From NCBI GenBank assembly GCA_001695595.3, contig MBPM02000060.1, positions 1-64,000 of the forward strand: a DNA stretch of 64,000 nucleotides. The letters run 5' to 3'. Below the pieces are notes generated by a model that was not told the origin of the DNA, ran no database searches, and saw only the letters and a program-made list of their open reading frames with translations. Made by a program: the position numbers and the translations under genes. This document shows, one piece after another, positions 35,217 to 47,911 of this stretch. Source of the DNA: Plasmopara viticola (Eukaryota; Oomycota; Peronosporomycetes; Peronosporales; Peronosporaceae). Each line of letters begins with the position of its first letter. Positions within the stretch are counted from its first letter, which is position 1.

Positions 35217-35288
35217 GGGCGCATAGCGCAGTGGTAGCGCGTCCGCTTTGCATGCGGAAGGCCCCGGGTTCAATCCCCGGTGTGTCCA
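35217..35288 (+). tRNA. tRNA-Ala-TGC: tRNA-Ala(UGC), copy 67
   Basis: Canonical. Flank Y, palindrome G. Next +528. Confidence 0.96.
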
Positions 35289-35744
35289 TACTAGCGCTTG
35301 TCTTCCACCTACTAATTCGTTCGCAAACGCAATACAATATTATGCTTTTTACAGGTCGTTTAAATAACGGCTATATCACCTGTAAAGTGGCTCTGATCGC
35401 GACACTACATAGCTCAACGTTTAGCCCGCACATTTTTTCGTTTCTTCAAGGCTACCAACATGAGCTATCAACTGGTGTTGACATCGATCTAGAGATCACA
35501 TTGTCTCTTCGGAGTTGTTTTTCAATTGCGCATCCTTGATTAGAATACGGCGATCGGCTGACGACTTGTTTGTATTTAGGGTTTCTGGTAGCGTTAACTC
35601 ACTTTTATTAACAGTATGCTTTGGACGGTGGGTGAAAGGTAGTGGTGAAAGATGTGAACAGTCTTAAATGCGCGGGTATCATTTAAAACTGGAAAAGTAA
35701 GAAACAATATGCTTGCATGAGATGGTCAGGAACTTTCATGAACT

Positions 35745-35816
35745 GGGCGCATAGCGCAGTGGTAGCGCGTCCGCTTTGCATGCGGAAGGCCCCGGGTTCA
35801 ATCCCCGGTGTGTCCA
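35745..35816 (+). tRNA. tRNA-Ala-TGC: tRNA-Ala(UGC), copy 68
   Basis: Canonical. Flank Y, palindrome G. Next +529. Confidence 0.96.
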
Positions 35817-36273
35817 TACTAGCGCTTGTCTTCCACCTACTAATTCGTTCGCAAACGCAATACAATATTATGCTTTTTACAGGTCGTTTAAATAACGGCT
35901 ATATCACCTGTAAAGTGGCTCTGATCGCGACACTACATAGCTCAACGTTTAGCCCGCACATTTTTTCGTTTCTTCAAGGCTACCAACATGAGCTATCAAC
36001 TGGTGTTGACATCGATCTAGAGATCACATTGTCTCTTCGGAGTTGTTTTTCAATTGCGCATCCTTGATTAGAATACGGCGATCGGCTGACGACTTGTTTG
36101 TATTTAGGGTTTCTGGTAGCGTTAACTCACTTTTATTAACAGTATGCTTTTGGACGGTGGGTGAAAGGTAGTGGTGAAAGATGTGAACAGTCTTAAATGC
36201 GCGGGTATCATTTAAAACTGGAAAAGTAAGAAACAATATGCTTGCATGAGATGGTCAGGAACTTTCATGAACT

Positions 36274-36345
36274 GGGCGCATAGCGCAGTGGTAGCGCGTC
36301 CGCTTTGCATGCGGAAGGCCCCGGGTTCAATCCCCGGTGTGTCCA
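36274..36345 (+). tRNA. tRNA-Ala-TGC: tRNA-Ala(UGC), copy 69
   Basis: Canonical. Flank Y, palindrome G, T6 in gttgttttttc as in unit 42. Next +529. Confidence 0.96.
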
Positions 36346-36802
36346 TACTAGCGCTTGTCTTCCACCTACTAATTCGTTCGCAAACGCAATACAATATTAT
36401 GCTTTTTACAGGTCGTTTAAATAACGGCTATATCACCTGTAAAGTGGCTCTGATCGCGACACTACATAGCTCAACGTTTAGCCCGCACATTTTTTCGTTT
36501 CTTCAAGGCTACCAACATGAGCTATCAACTGGTGTTGACATCGATCTAGAGATCACATTGTCTCTTCGGAGTTGTTTTTTCAATTGCGCATCCTTGATTA
36601 GAATACGGCGATCGGCTGACGACTTGTTTGTATTTAGGGTTTCTGGTAGCGTTAACTCACTTTTATTAACAGTATGCTTTGGACGGTGGGTGAAAGGTAG
36701 TGGTGAAAGATGTGAACAGTCTTAAATGCGCGGGTATCATTTAAAACTGGAAAAGTAAGAAACAATTTGCTTGCATGAGATGGTCAGGAACTTTCATGAA
36801 CT

Positions 36803-36874
36803 GGGCGCATAGCGCAGTGGTAGCGCGTCCGCTTTGCATGCGGAAGGCCCCGGGTTCAATCCCCGGTGTGTCCA
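36803..36874 (+). tRNA. tRNA-Ala-TGC: tRNA-Ala(UGC), copy 70
   Basis: Canonical. Flank N, palindrome G. Next +529. Confidence 0.96.
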
Positions 36875-37331
36875 TACTAGCGCTTGTCTTCCACCTACTA
36901 ATTCGTTCGCAAACGCAATACAATATTATGCTTTTTACAGGTCGTTTAAATAACGGCTATATCACCTGTAAAGTGGCTCTGATCGCGACACTACATAGCT
37001 CAACGTTTAGCCCGCACATTTTTTCGTTTCTTCAAGGCTACCAACATGAGCTATCAACTGGTGTTGACATCGATCTAGAGATCACATTGTCTCTTCGGAG
37101 TTGTTTTTCAATTGCGCATCCTTGATTAGAATACGGCGATCGGCTGACGACTTGTTTGTATTTAGGGTTTCTGGTAGCGTTAACTCACTTTTATTAACAG
37201 TATGCTTTTGGACGGTGGGTGAAAGGTAGTGGTGAAAGATGTGAACAGTCTTAAATGCGCGGGTATCATTTAAAACTGGAAAAGTAAGAAACAATATGCT
37301 TGCATGAGATGGTCAGGAACTTTCATGAACT

Positions 37332-37403
37332 GGGCGCATAGCGCAGTGGTAGCGCGTCCGCTTTGCATGCGGAAGGCCCCGGGTTCAATCCCCGGTGTGT
37401 CCA
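37332..37403 (+). tRNA. tRNA-Ala-TGC: tRNA-Ala(UGC), copy 71
   Basis: Canonical. Flank Y, palindrome G. Next +528. Confidence 0.96.
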
Positions 37404-37859
37404 TACTAGCGCTTGTCTTCCACCTACTAATTCGTTCGCAAACGCAATACAATATTATGCTTTTTACAGGTCGTTTAAATAACGGCTATATCACCTGTAA
37501 AGTGGCTCTGATCGCGACACTACATAGCTCAACGTTTAGCCCGCACATTTTTTCGTTTCTTCAAGGCTACCAACATGAGCTATCAACTGGTGTTGACATC
37601 GATCTAGAGATCACATTGTCTCTTCGGAGTTGTTTTTCAATTGCGCATCCTTGATTAGAATACGGCGATCGGCTGACGACTTGTTTGTATTTAGGGTTTC
37701 TGGTAGCGTTAACTCACTTTTATTAACAGTATGCTTTGGACGGTGGGTGAAAGGTAGTGGTGAAAGATGTGAACAGTCTTAAATGCGCGGGTATCATTTA
37801 AAACTGGAAAAGTAAGAAACAATATGCTTGCATGAGATGGTCAGGAACTTTCATGAACT

Positions 37860-37931
37860 GGGCGCATAGCGCAGTGGTAGCGCGTCCGCTTTGCATGCGG
37901 AAGGCCCCGGGTTCAATCCCCGGTGTGTCCA
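37860..37931 (+). tRNA. tRNA-Ala-TGC: tRNA-Ala(UGC), copy 72
   Basis: Canonical. Flank Y, palindrome G. Next +529. Confidence 0.96.
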
Positions 37932-38388
37932 TACTAGCGCTTGTCTTCCACCTACTAATTCGTTCGCAAACGCAATACAATATTATGCTTTTTACAGGTC
38001 GTTTAAATAACGGCTATATCACCTGTAAAGTGGCTCTGATCGCGACACTACATAGCTCAACGTTTAGCCCGCACATTTTTTCGTTTCTTCAAGGCTACCA
38101 ACATGAGCTATCAACTGGTGTTGACATCGATCTAGAGATCACATTGTCTCTTCGGAGTTGTTTTTCAATTGCGCATCCTTGATTAGAATACGGCGATCGG
38201 CTGACGACTTGTTTGTATTTAGGGTTTCTGGTAGCGTTAACTCACTTTTATTAACAGTATGCTTTTGGACGGTGGGTGAAAGGTAGTGGTGAAAGATGTG
38301 AACAGTCTTAAATGCGCGGGTATCATTTAAAACTGGAAAAGTAAGAAACAATATGCTTGCATGAGATGGTCAGGAACTTTCATGAACT

Positions 38389-38460
38389 GGGCGCATAGCG
38401 CAGTGGTAGCGCGTCCGCTTTGCATGCGGAAGGCCCCGGGTTCAATCCCCGGTGTGTCCA
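38389..38460 (+). tRNA. tRNA-Ala-TGC: tRNA-Ala(UGC), copy 73
   Basis: Canonical. Flank Y, palindrome G. Next +528. Confidence 0.96.
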
Positions 38461-38916
38461 TACTAGCGCTTGTCTTCCACCTACTAATTCGTTCGCAAAC
38501 GCAATACAATATTATGCTTTTTACAGGTCGTTTAAATAACGGCTATATCACCTGTAAAGTGGCTCTGATCGCGACACTACATAGCTCAACGTTTAGCCCG
38601 CACATTTTTTCGTTTCTTCAAGGCTACCAACATGAGCTATCAACTGGTGTTGACATCGATCTAGAGATCACATTGTCTCTTCGGAGTTGTTTTTCAATTG
38701 CGCATCCTTGATTAGAATACGGCGATCGGCTGACGACTTGTTTGTATTTAGGGTTTCTGGTAGCGTTAACTCACTTTTATTAACAGTATGCTTTGGACGG
38801 TGGGTGAAAGGTAGTGGTGAAAGATGTGAACAGTCTTAAATGCGCGGGTATCATTTAAAACTGGAAAAGTAAGAAACACTTTGCTTGCATGAGATGGTCA
38901 GGAACTTTCATGAACT

Positions 38917-38988
38917 GGGCGCATAGCGCAGTGGTAGCGCGTCCGCTTTGCATGCGGAAGGCCCCGGGTTCAATCCCCGGTGTGTCCA
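38917..38988 (+). tRNA. tRNA-Ala-TGC: tRNA-Ala(UGC), copy 74
   Basis: Canonical. Flank K, palindrome G, private ttgcccatcc in the spacer. Next +529. Confidence 0.96.
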
Positions 38989-39445
38989 TACTAGCGCTTG
39001 TCTTCCACCTACTAATTCGTTCGCAAACGCAATACAATATTATGCTTTTTACAGGTCGTTTAAATAACGGCTATATCACCTGTAAAGTGGCTCTGATCGC
39101 GACACTACATAGCTCAACGTTTAGCCCGCACATTTTTTCGTTTCTTCAAGGCTACCAACATGAGCTATCAACTGGTGTTGACATCGATCTAGAGATCACA
39201 TTGTCTCTTCGGAGTTGTTTTTCAATTGCCCATCCTTGATTAGAATACGGCGATCGGCTGACGACTTGTTTGTATTTAGGGTTTCTGGTAGCGTTAACTC
39301 ACTTTTATTAACAGTATGCTTTTGGACGGTGGGTGAAAGGTAGTGGTGAAAGATGTGAACAGTCTTAAATGCGCGGGTATCATTTAAAACTGGAAAAGTA
39401 AGAAACAATATGCTTGCATGAGATGGTCAGGAACTTTCATGAACT

Positions 39446-39517
39446 GGGCGCATAGCGCAGTGGTAGCGCGTCCGCTTTGCATGCGGAAGGCCCCGGGTTC
39501 AATCCCCGGTGTGTCCA
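39446..39517 (+). tRNA. tRNA-Ala-TGC: tRNA-Ala(UGC), copy 75
   Basis: Canonical. Flank Y, palindrome G, ttatcaac with ctattggatag. Next +529. Confidence 0.96.
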
Positions 39518-39974
39518 TACTAGCGCTTGTCTTCCACCTACTAATTCGTTCGCAAACGCAATACAATATTATGCTTTTTACAGGTCGTTTAAATAACGGC
39601 TATATCACCTGTAAAGTGGCTCTGATCGCGACACTACATAGCTCAACGTTTAGCCCGCACATTTTTTCGTTTCTTCAAGGCTACCAACATGAGCTATCAA
39701 CTGGTGTTGACATCGATCTAGAGATCACATTGTCTCTTCGGAGTTGTTTTTCAATTGCGCATCCTTGATTAGAATACGGCGATCGGCTGACGACTTGTTT
39801 GTATTTAGGGTTTCTGGTAGCGTTAACTCACTTTTATCAACAGTATGCTATTGGATAGTGGGTGAAAGGTAGTGGTGAAAGATGTGAACAGTCTTAAATG
39901 CGCGGGTATCATTTAAAACTGGAAAAGTAAGAAACAATATGCTTGCATGAGATGGTCAGGAACTTTCATGAACT

Positions 39975-40046
39975 GGGCGCATAGCGCAGTGGTAGCGCGT
40001 CCGCTTTGCATGCGGAAGGCCCCGGGTTCAATCCCCGGTGTGTCCA
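39975..40046 (+). tRNA. tRNA-Ala-TGC: tRNA-Ala(UGC), copy 76
   Basis: Canonical. Flank Y, palindrome T with attgactctt. Next +529. Confidence 0.96.
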
Positions 40047-40503
40047 TACTAGCGCTTGTCTTCCACCTACTAATTCGTTCGCAAACGCAATACAATATTA
40101 TGCTTTTTACAGGTCGTTTAAATAACGGCTATATCACCTGTAAAGTGGCTCTGATCGCGACACTACATAGCTCAACGTTTAGCCCGCACATTTTTTCGTT
40201 TCTTCAAGGCTACCAACATGAGCTATCAACTGGTGTTGACATCGATCTATAGATCACATTGACTCTTCGGAGTTGTTTTTTCAATTGCGCATCCTTGATT
40301 AGAATACGGCGATCGGCTGACGACTTGTTTGTATTTAGGGTTTCTGGTAGCGTTAACTCACTTTTATTAACAGTATGCTTTTGGACGGTGGGTGAAAGGT
40401 AGTGGTGAAAGATGTGAACAGTCTTAAATGCGCGAGTATCATTTAAAACTGGAAAAGTAAGAAACACTTTGTTCCATGAGATGGTCAGGAACTTTCATGA
40501 ACT

Positions 40504-40575
40504 GGGCGCATAGCGCAGTGGTAGCGCGTCCGCTTTGCATGCGGAAGGCCCCGGGTTCAATCCCCGGTGTGTCCA
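40504..40575 (+). tRNA. tRNA-Ala-TGC: tRNA-Ala(UGC), copy 77
   Basis: Canonical gene with a private 5' flank (cactttgttccatgag in place of gcttgcatgag). Palindrome T, tttttccaatt. Next +529. Confidence 0.96.
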
Positions 40576-41032
40576 TACTAGCGCTTGTCTTCCACCTACT
40601 AATTCGTTCGCAAACGCAATACAATATTATGCTTTTTACAGGTCGTTTAAATAACGGCTATATCACCTGTAAAGTGGCTCTGATCGCGACACTACATAGC
40701 TCAACGTTTAGCCCGCACATTTTTTCGTTTCTTCAAGGCTACCAACATGAGCTATCAACTGGTGTTGACATCGATCTATAGATCACATTGTCTCTTCGGA
40801 GTTGTTTTTCCAATTGCGCATCCTTGATTAGAATACGGCGATCGGCTGACGACTTGTTTGTATTTAGGGTTTCTGGTAGCGTTAACTCACTTTTATTAAC
40901 AGTATGCTTTGGACGGTGGGTGAAAGGTAGTGGTGAAAGATGTGAACAGTCTTAAATGCGCGGGTATCATTTAAAACTGGAAAAGTAAGAAACAATTTGC
41001 TTGCATGAGATGGTCAGGAACTTTCATGAACT

Positions 41033-41104
41033 GGGCGCATAGCGCAGTGGTAGCGCGTCCGCTTTGCATGCGGAAGGCCCCGGGTTCAATCCCCGGTGTG
41101 TCCA
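41033..41104 (+). tRNA. tRNA-Ala-TGC: tRNA-Ala(UGC), copy 78
   Basis: Canonical. Flank N, palindrome G. Next +528. Confidence 0.96.
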
Positions 41105-41560
41105 TACTAGCGCTTGTCTTCCACCTACTAATTCGTTCGCAAACGCAATACAATATTATGCTTTTTACAGGTCGTTTAAATAACGGCTATATCACCTGTA
41201 AAGTGGCTCTGATCGCGACACTACATAGCTCAACGTTTAGCCCGCACATTTTTTCGTTTCTTCAAGGCTACCAACATGAGCTATCAACTGGTGTTGACAT
41301 CGATCTAGAGATCACATTGTCTCTTCGGAGTTGTTTTTCAATTGCGCATCCTTGATTAGAATACGGCGATCGGCTGACGACTTGTTTGTATTTAGGGTTT
41401 CTGGTAGCGTTAACTCACTTTTATTAACAGTATGCTTTGGACGGTGGGTGAAAGGTAGTGGTGAAAGATGTGAACAGTCTTAAATGCGCGGGTATCATTT
41501 AAAACTGGAAAAGTAAGAAACAATATGCTTGCATGAGATGGTCAGGAACTTTCATGAACT

Positions 41561-41632
41561 GGGCGCATAGCGCAGTGGTAGCGCGTCCGCTTTGCATGCG
41601 GAAGGCCCCGGGTTCAATCCCCGGTGTGTCCA
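41561..41632 (+). tRNA. tRNA-Ala-TGC: tRNA-Ala(UGC), copy 79
   Basis: Canonical. Flank Y, palindrome G. Next +528. Confidence 0.96.
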
Positions 41633-42088
41633 TACTAGCGCTTGTCTTCCACCTACTAATTCGTTCGCAAACGCAATACAATATTATGCTTTTTACAGGT
41701 CGTTTAAATAACGGCTATATCACCTGTAAAGTGGCTCTGATCGCGACACTACATAGCTCAACGTTTAGCCCGCACATTTTTTCGTTTCTTCAAGGCTACC
41801 AACATGAGCTATCAACTGGTGTTGACATCGATCTAGAGATCACATTGTCTCTTCGGAGTTGTTTTTCAATTGCGCATCCTTGATTAGAATACGGCGATCG
41901 GCTGACGACTTGTTTGTATTTAGGGTTTCTGGTAGCGTTAACTCACTTTTATTAACAGTATGCTTTGGACGGTGGGTGAAAGGTAGTGGTGAAAGATGTG
42001 AACAGTCTTAAATGCGCGGGTATCATTTAAAACTGGAAAAGTAAGAAACAATATGCTTGCATGAGATGGTCAGGAACTTTCATGAACT

Positions 42089-42160
42089 GGGCGCATAGCG
42101 CAGTGGTAGCGCGTCCGCTTTGCATGCGGAAGGCCCCGGGTTCAATCCCCGGTGTGTCCA
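42089..42160 (+). tRNA. tRNA-Ala-TGC: tRNA-Ala(UGC), copy 80
   Basis: Canonical. Flank Y, palindrome G. Next +529. Confidence 0.96.
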
Positions 42161-42617
42161 TACTAGCGCTTGTCTTCCACCTACTAATTCGTTCGCAAAC
42201 GCAATACAATATTATGCTTTTTACAGGTCGTTTAAATAACGGCTATATCACCTGTAAAGTGGCTCTGATCGCGACACTACATAGCTCAACGTTTAGCCCG
42301 CACATTTTTTCGTTTCTTCAAGGCTACCAACATGAGCTATCAACTGGTGTTGACATCGATCTAGAGATCACATTGTCTCTTCGGAGTTGTTTTTCAATTG
42401 CGCATCCTTGATTAGAATACGGCGATCGGCTGACGACTTGTTTGTATTTAGGGTTTCTGGTAGCGTTAACTCACTTTTATTAACAGTATGCTTTTGGACG
42501 GTGGGTGAAAGGTAGTGGTGAAAGATGTGAACAGTCTTAAATGCGCGGGTATCATTTAAAACTGGAAAAGTAAGAAACAATATGCTTGCATGAGATGGTC
42601 AGGAACTTTCATGAACT

Positions 42618-42689
42618 GGGCGCATAGCGCAGTGGTAGCGCGTCCGCTTTGCATGCGGAAGGCCCCGGGTTCAATCCCCGGTGTGTCCA
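42618..42689 (+). tRNA. tRNA-Ala-TGC: tRNA-Ala(UGC), copy 81
   Basis: Canonical. Flank Y, palindrome G. Next +528. Confidence 0.96.
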
Positions 42690-43145
42690 TACTAGCGCTT
42701 GTCTTCCACCTACTAATTCGTTCGCAAACGCAATACAATATTATGCTTTTTACAGGTCGTTTAAATAACGGCTATATCACCTGTAAAGTGGCTCTGATCG
42801 CGACACTACATAGCTCAACGTTTAGCCCGCACATTTTTTCGTTTCTTCAAGGCTACCAACATGAGCTATCAACTGGTGTTGACATCGATCTAGAGATCAC
42901 ATTGTCTCTTCGGAGTTGTTTTTCAATTGCGCATCCTTGATTAGAATACGGCGATCGGCTGACGACTTGTTTGTATTTAGGGTTTCTGGTAGCGTTAACT
43001 CACTTTTATTAACAGTATGCTTTGGACGGTGGGTGAAAGGTAGTGGTGAAAGATGTGAACAGTCTTAAATGCGCGGGTATCATTTAAAACTGGAAAAGTA
43101 AGAAACAATATGCTTGCATGAGATGGTCAGGAACTTTCATGAACT

Positions 43146-43217
43146 GGGCGCATAGCGCAGTGGTAGCGCGTCCGCTTTGCATGCGGAAGGCCCCGGGTTC
43201 AATCCCCGGTGTGTCCA
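43146..43217 (+). tRNA. tRNA-Ala-TGC: tRNA-Ala(UGC), copy 82
   Basis: Canonical. Flank Y, palindrome G, T6. Next +530. Confidence 0.96.
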
Positions 43218-43675
43218 TACTAGCGCTTGTCTTCCACCTACTAATTCGTTCGCAAACGCAATACAATATTATGCTTTTTACAGGTCGTTTAAATAACGGC
43301 TATATCACCTGTAAAGTGGCTCTGATCGCGACACTACATAGCTCAACGTTTAGCCCGCACATTTTTTCGTTTCTTCAAGGCTACCAACATGAGCTATCAA
43401 CTGGTGTTGACATCGATCTAGAGATCACATTGTCTCTTCGGAGTTGTTTTTTCAATTGCGCATCCTTGATTAGAATACGGCGATCGGCTGACGACTTGTT
43501 TGTATTTAGGGTTTCTGGTAGCGTTAACTCACTTTTATTAACAGTATGCTTTTGGACGGTGGGTGAAAGGTAGTGGTGAAAGATGTGAACAGTCTTAAAT
43601 GCGCGGGTATCATTTAAAACTGGAAAAGTAAGAAACAATATGCTTGCATGAGATGGTCAGGAACTTTCATGAACT

Positions 43676-43747
43676 GGGCGCATAGCGCAGTGGTAGCGCG
43701 TCCGCTTTGCATGCGGAAGGCCCCGGGTTCAATCCCCGGTGTGTCCA
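43676..43747 (+). tRNA. tRNA-Ala-TGC: tRNA-Ala(UGC), copy 83
   Basis: Canonical. Flank Y, palindrome G. Next +528. Confidence 0.96.
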
Positions 43748-44203
43748 TACTAGCGCTTGTCTTCCACCTACTAATTCGTTCGCAAACGCAATACAATATT
43801 ATGCTTTTTACAGGTCGTTTAAATAACGGCTATATCACCTGTAAAGTGGCTCTGATCGCGACACTACATAGCTCAACGTTTAGCCCGCACATTTTTTCGT
43901 TTCTTCAAGGCTACCAACATGAGCTATCAACTGGTGTTGACATCGATCTAGAGATCACATTGTCTCTTCGGAGTTGTTTTTCAATTGCGCATCCTTGATT
44001 AGAATACGGCGATCGGCTGACGACTTGTTTGTATTTAGGGTTTCTGGTAGCGTTAACTCACTTTTATTAACAGTATGCTTTGGACGGTGGGTGAAAGGTA
44101 GTGGTGAAAGATGTGAACAGTCTTAAATGCGCGGGTATCATTTAAAACTGGAAAAGTAAGAAACAATATGCTTGCATGAGATGGTCAGGAACTTTCATGA
44201 ACT

Positions 44204-44275
44204 GGGCGCATAGCGCAGTGGTAGCGCGTCCGCTTTGCATGCGGAAGGCCCCGGGTTCAATCCCCGGTGTGTCCA
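44204..44275 (+). tRNA. tRNA-Ala-TGC: tRNA-Ala(UGC), copy 84
   Basis: Canonical. Flank Y, palindrome G. Next +529. Confidence 0.96.
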
Positions 44276-44732
44276 TACTAGCGCTTGTCTTCCACCTACT
44301 AATTCGTTCGCAAACGCAATACAATATTATGCTTTTTACAGGTCGTTTAAATAACGGCTATATCACCTGTAAAGTGGCTCTGATCGCGACACTACATAGC
44401 TCAACGTTTAGCCCGCACATTTTTTCGTTTCTTCAAGGCTACCAACATGAGCTATCAACTGGTGTTGACATCGATCTAGAGATCACATTGTCTCTTCGGA
44501 GTTGTTTTTCAATTGCGCATCCTTGATTAGAATACGGCGATCGGCTGACGACTTGTTTGTATTTAGGGTTTCTGGTAGCGTTAACTCACTTTTATTAACA
44601 GTATGCTTTTGGACGGTGGGTGAAAGGTAGTGGTGAAAGATGTGAACAGTCTTAAATGCGCGGGTATCATTTAAAACTGGAAAAGTAAGAAACAATTTGC
44701 TTGCATGAGATGGTCAGGAACTTTCATGAACT

Positions 44733-44804
44733 GGGCGCATAGCGCAGTGGTAGCGCGTCCGCTTTGCATGCGGAAGGCCCCGGGTTCAATCCCCGGTGTG
44801 TCCA
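44733..44804 (+). tRNA. tRNA-Ala-TGC: tRNA-Ala(UGC), copy 85
   Basis: Canonical. Flank N, palindrome G, ctactaac: a lone right-type unit before two Y units. Next +530. Confidence 0.96.
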
Positions 44805-45262
44805 TACTAGCGCTTGTCTTCCACCTACTAATTCGTTCGCAAACGCAATACAATATTATGCTTTTTACAGGTCGTTTAAATAACGGCTATATCACCTGTA
44901 AAGTGGCTCTGATCGCGACACTACATAGCTCAACGTTTAGCCCGCACATTTTTTCGTTTCTTCAAGGCTACTAACATGAGCTATCAACTGGTGTTGACAT
45001 CGATCTAGAGATCACATTGTCTCTTCGGAGTTGTTTTTTCAATTGCGCATCCTTGATTAGAATACGGCGATCGGCTGACGACTTGTTTGTATTTAGGGTT
45101 TCTGGTAGCGTTAACTCACTTTTATTAACAGTATGCTTTTGGACGGTGGGTGAAAGGTAGTGGTGAAAGATGTGAACAGTCTTAAATGCGCGGGTATCAT
45201 TTAAAACTGGAAAAGTAAGAAACAATATGCTTGCATGAGATGGTCAGGAACTTTCATGAACT

Positions 45263-45334
45263 GGGCGCATAGCGCAGTGGTAGCGCGTCCGCTTTGCATG
45301 CGGAAGGCCCCGGGTTCAATCCCCGGTGTGTCCA
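45263..45334 (+). tRNA. tRNA-Ala-TGC: tRNA-Ala(UGC), copy 86
   Basis: Canonical. Flank Y, palindrome G, ctaccaac, T6. Next +530. Confidence 0.96.
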
Positions 45335-45792
45335 TACTAGCGCTTGTCTTCCACCTACTAATTCGTTCGCAAACGCAATACAATATTATGCTTTTTACAG
45401 GTCGTTTAAATAACGGCTATATCACCTGTAAAGTGGCTCTGATCGCGACACTACATAGCTCAACGTTTAGCCCGCACATTTTTTCGTTTCTTCAAGGCTA
45501 CCAACATGAGCTATCAACTGGTGTTGACATCGATCTAGAGATCACATTGTCTCTTCGGAGTTGTTTTTTCAATTGCGCATCCTTGATTAGAATACGGCGA
45601 TCGGCTGACGACTTGTTTGTATTTAGGGTTTCTGGTAGCGTTAACTCACTTTTATTAACAGTATGCTTTTGGACGGTGGGTGAAAGGTAGTGGTGAAAGA
45701 TGTGAACAGTCTTAAATGCGCGGGTATCATTTAAAACTGGAAAAGTAAGAAACAATATGCTTGCATGAGATGGTCAGGAACTTTCATGAACT

Positions 45793-45864
45793 GGGCGCAT
45801 AGCGCAGTGGTAGCGCGTCCGCTTTGCATGCGGAAGGCCCCGGGTTCAATCCCCGGTGTGTCCA
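45793..45864 (+). tRNA. tRNA-Ala-TGC: tRNA-Ala(UGC), copy 87
   Basis: Canonical. Flank Y, palindrome G. Last ctaccaac unit of the window. Next +529. Confidence 0.96.
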
Positions 45865-46321
45865 TACTAGCGCTTGTCTTCCACCTACTAATTCGTTCGC
45901 AAACGCAATACAATATTATGCTTTTTACAGGTCGTTTAAATAACGGCTATATCACCTGTAAAGTGGCTCTGATCGCGACACTACATAGCTCAACGTTTAG
46001 CCCGCACATTTTTTCGTTTCTTCAAGGCTACCAACATGAGCTATCAACTGGTGTTGACATCGATCTAGAGATCACATTGTCTCTTCGGAGTTGTTTTTCA
46101 ATTGCGCATCCTTGATTAGAATACGGCGATCGGCTGACGACTTGTTTGTATTTAGGGTTTCTGGTAGCGTTAACTCACTTTTATTAACAGTATGCTTTTG
46201 GACGGTGGGTGAAAGGTAGTGGTGAAAGATGTGAACAGTCTTAAATGCGCGGGTATCATTTAAAACTGGAAAAGTAAGAAACAATTTGCTTGCATGAGAT
46301 GGTCAGGAACTTTCATGAACT

Positions 46322-46393
46322 GGGCGCATAGCGCAGTGGTAGCGCGTCCGCTTTGCATGCGGAAGGCCCCGGGTTCAATCCCCGGTGTGTCCA
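46322..46393 (+). tRNA. tRNA-Ala-TGC: tRNA-Ala(UGC), copy 88
   Basis: Canonical. Flank N, palindrome G, ctactaac but still ttaaataacgg. Next +530. Confidence 0.96.
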
Positions 46394-46851
46394 TACTAGC
46401 GCTTGTCTTCCACCTACTAATTCGTTCGCAAACGCAATACAATATTATGCTTTTTACAGGTCGTTTAAATAACGGCTATATCACCTGTAAAGTGGCTCTG
46501 ATCGCGACACTACATAGCTCAACGTTTAGCCCGCACATTTTTTCGTTTCTTCAAGGCTACTAACATGAGCTATCAACTGGTGTTGACATCGATCTAGAGA
46601 TCACATTGTCTCTTCGGAGTTGTTTTTTCAATTGCGCATCCTTGATTAGAATACGGCGATCGGCTGACGACTTGTTTGTATTTAGGGTTTCTGGTAGCGT
46701 TAACTCACTTTTATTAACAGTATGCTTTTGGACGGTGGGTGAAAGGTAGTGGTGAAAGATGTGAACAGTCTTAAATGCGCGGGTATCATTTAAAACTGGA
46801 AAAGTAAGAAACAATTTGCTTGCATGAGATGGTCAGGAACTTTCATGAACT

Positions 46852-46923
46852 GGGCGCATAGCGCAGTGGTAGCGCGTCCGCTTTGCATGCGGAAGGCCCC
46901 GGGTTCAATCCCCGGTGTGTCCA
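46852..46923 (+). tRNA. tRNA-Ala-TGC: tRNA-Ala(UGC), copy 89
   Basis: Canonical. Flank N, palindrome G. First unit of the continuous ttaaagaacgg run. Next +530. Confidence 0.96.
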
Positions 46924-47381
46924 TACTAGCGCTTGTCTTCCACCTACTAATTCGTTCGCAAACGCAATACAATATTATGCTTTTTACAGGTCGTTTAAAG
47001 AACGGCTATATCACCTGTAAAGTGGCTCTGATCGCGACACTACATAGCTCAACGTTTAGCCCGCACATTTTTTCGTTTCTTCAAGGCTACTAACATGAGC
47101 TATCAACTGGTGTTGACATCGATCTAGAGATCACATTGTCTCTTCGGAGTTGTTTTTTCAATTGCGCATCCTTGATTAGAATACGGCGATCGGCTGACGA
47201 CTTGTTTGTATTTAGGGTTTCTGGTAGCGTTAACTCACTTTTATTAACAGTATGCTTTTGGACGGTGGGTGAAAGGTAGTGGTGAAAGATGTGAACAGTC
47301 TTAAATGCGCGGGTATCATTTAAAACTGGAAAAGTAAGAAACAATTTGCTTGCATGAGATGGTCAGGAACTTTCATGAACT

Positions 47382-47453
47382 GGGCGCATAGCGCAGTGGT
47401 AGCGCGTCCGCTTTGCATGCGGAAGGCCCCGGGTTCAATCCCCGGTGTGTCCA
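47382..47453 (+). tRNA. tRNA-Ala-TGC: tRNA-Ala(UGC), copy 90
   Basis: Canonical. Flank N, palindrome G, same type as copy 89. Next +530. Confidence 0.96.
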
Positions 47454-47911
47454 TACTAGCGCTTGTCTTCCACCTACTAATTCGTTCGCAAACGCAATAC
47501 AATATTATGCTTTTTACAGGTCGTTTAAAGAACGGCTATATCACCTGTAAAGTGGCTCTGATCGCGACACTACATAGCTCAACGTTTAGCCCGCACATTT
47601 TTTCGTTTCTTCAAGGCTACTAACATGAGCTATCAACTGGTGTTGACATCGATCTAGAGATCACATTGTCTCTTCGGAGTTGTTTTTTCAATTGCGCATC
47701 CTTGATTAGAATACGGCGATCGGCTGACGACTTGTTTGTATTTAGGGTTTCTGGTAGCGTTAACTCACTTTTATTAACAGTATGCTTTTGGACGGTGGGT
47801 GAAAGGTAGTGGTGAAAGATGTGAACAGTCTTAAATGCGCGGGTATCATTTAAAACTGGAAAAGTAAGAAACAATTTGCTTGCATGAGATGGTCAGGAAC
47901 TTTCATGAACT

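Larger units (their letters stand above)
39446..40503 (+). repeat. Two-unit block, third occurrence (units 75-76)
   Basis: Unit 75 has ctattggatag and unit 76 has palindrome T with attgactctt and T6, as in units 9-10 and 56-57. Confidence 0.65.
19906..46321 (+). repeat. Central zone, mostly flank Y (units 38-87)
   Basis: Flank Y and palindrome G dominate. Units 38-41 look identical to each other by eye, and 66-68 and 79-82 are of the same type apart from one T. The zone is interrupted by units 44-50, which resemble right-end units. Confidence 0.7.
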
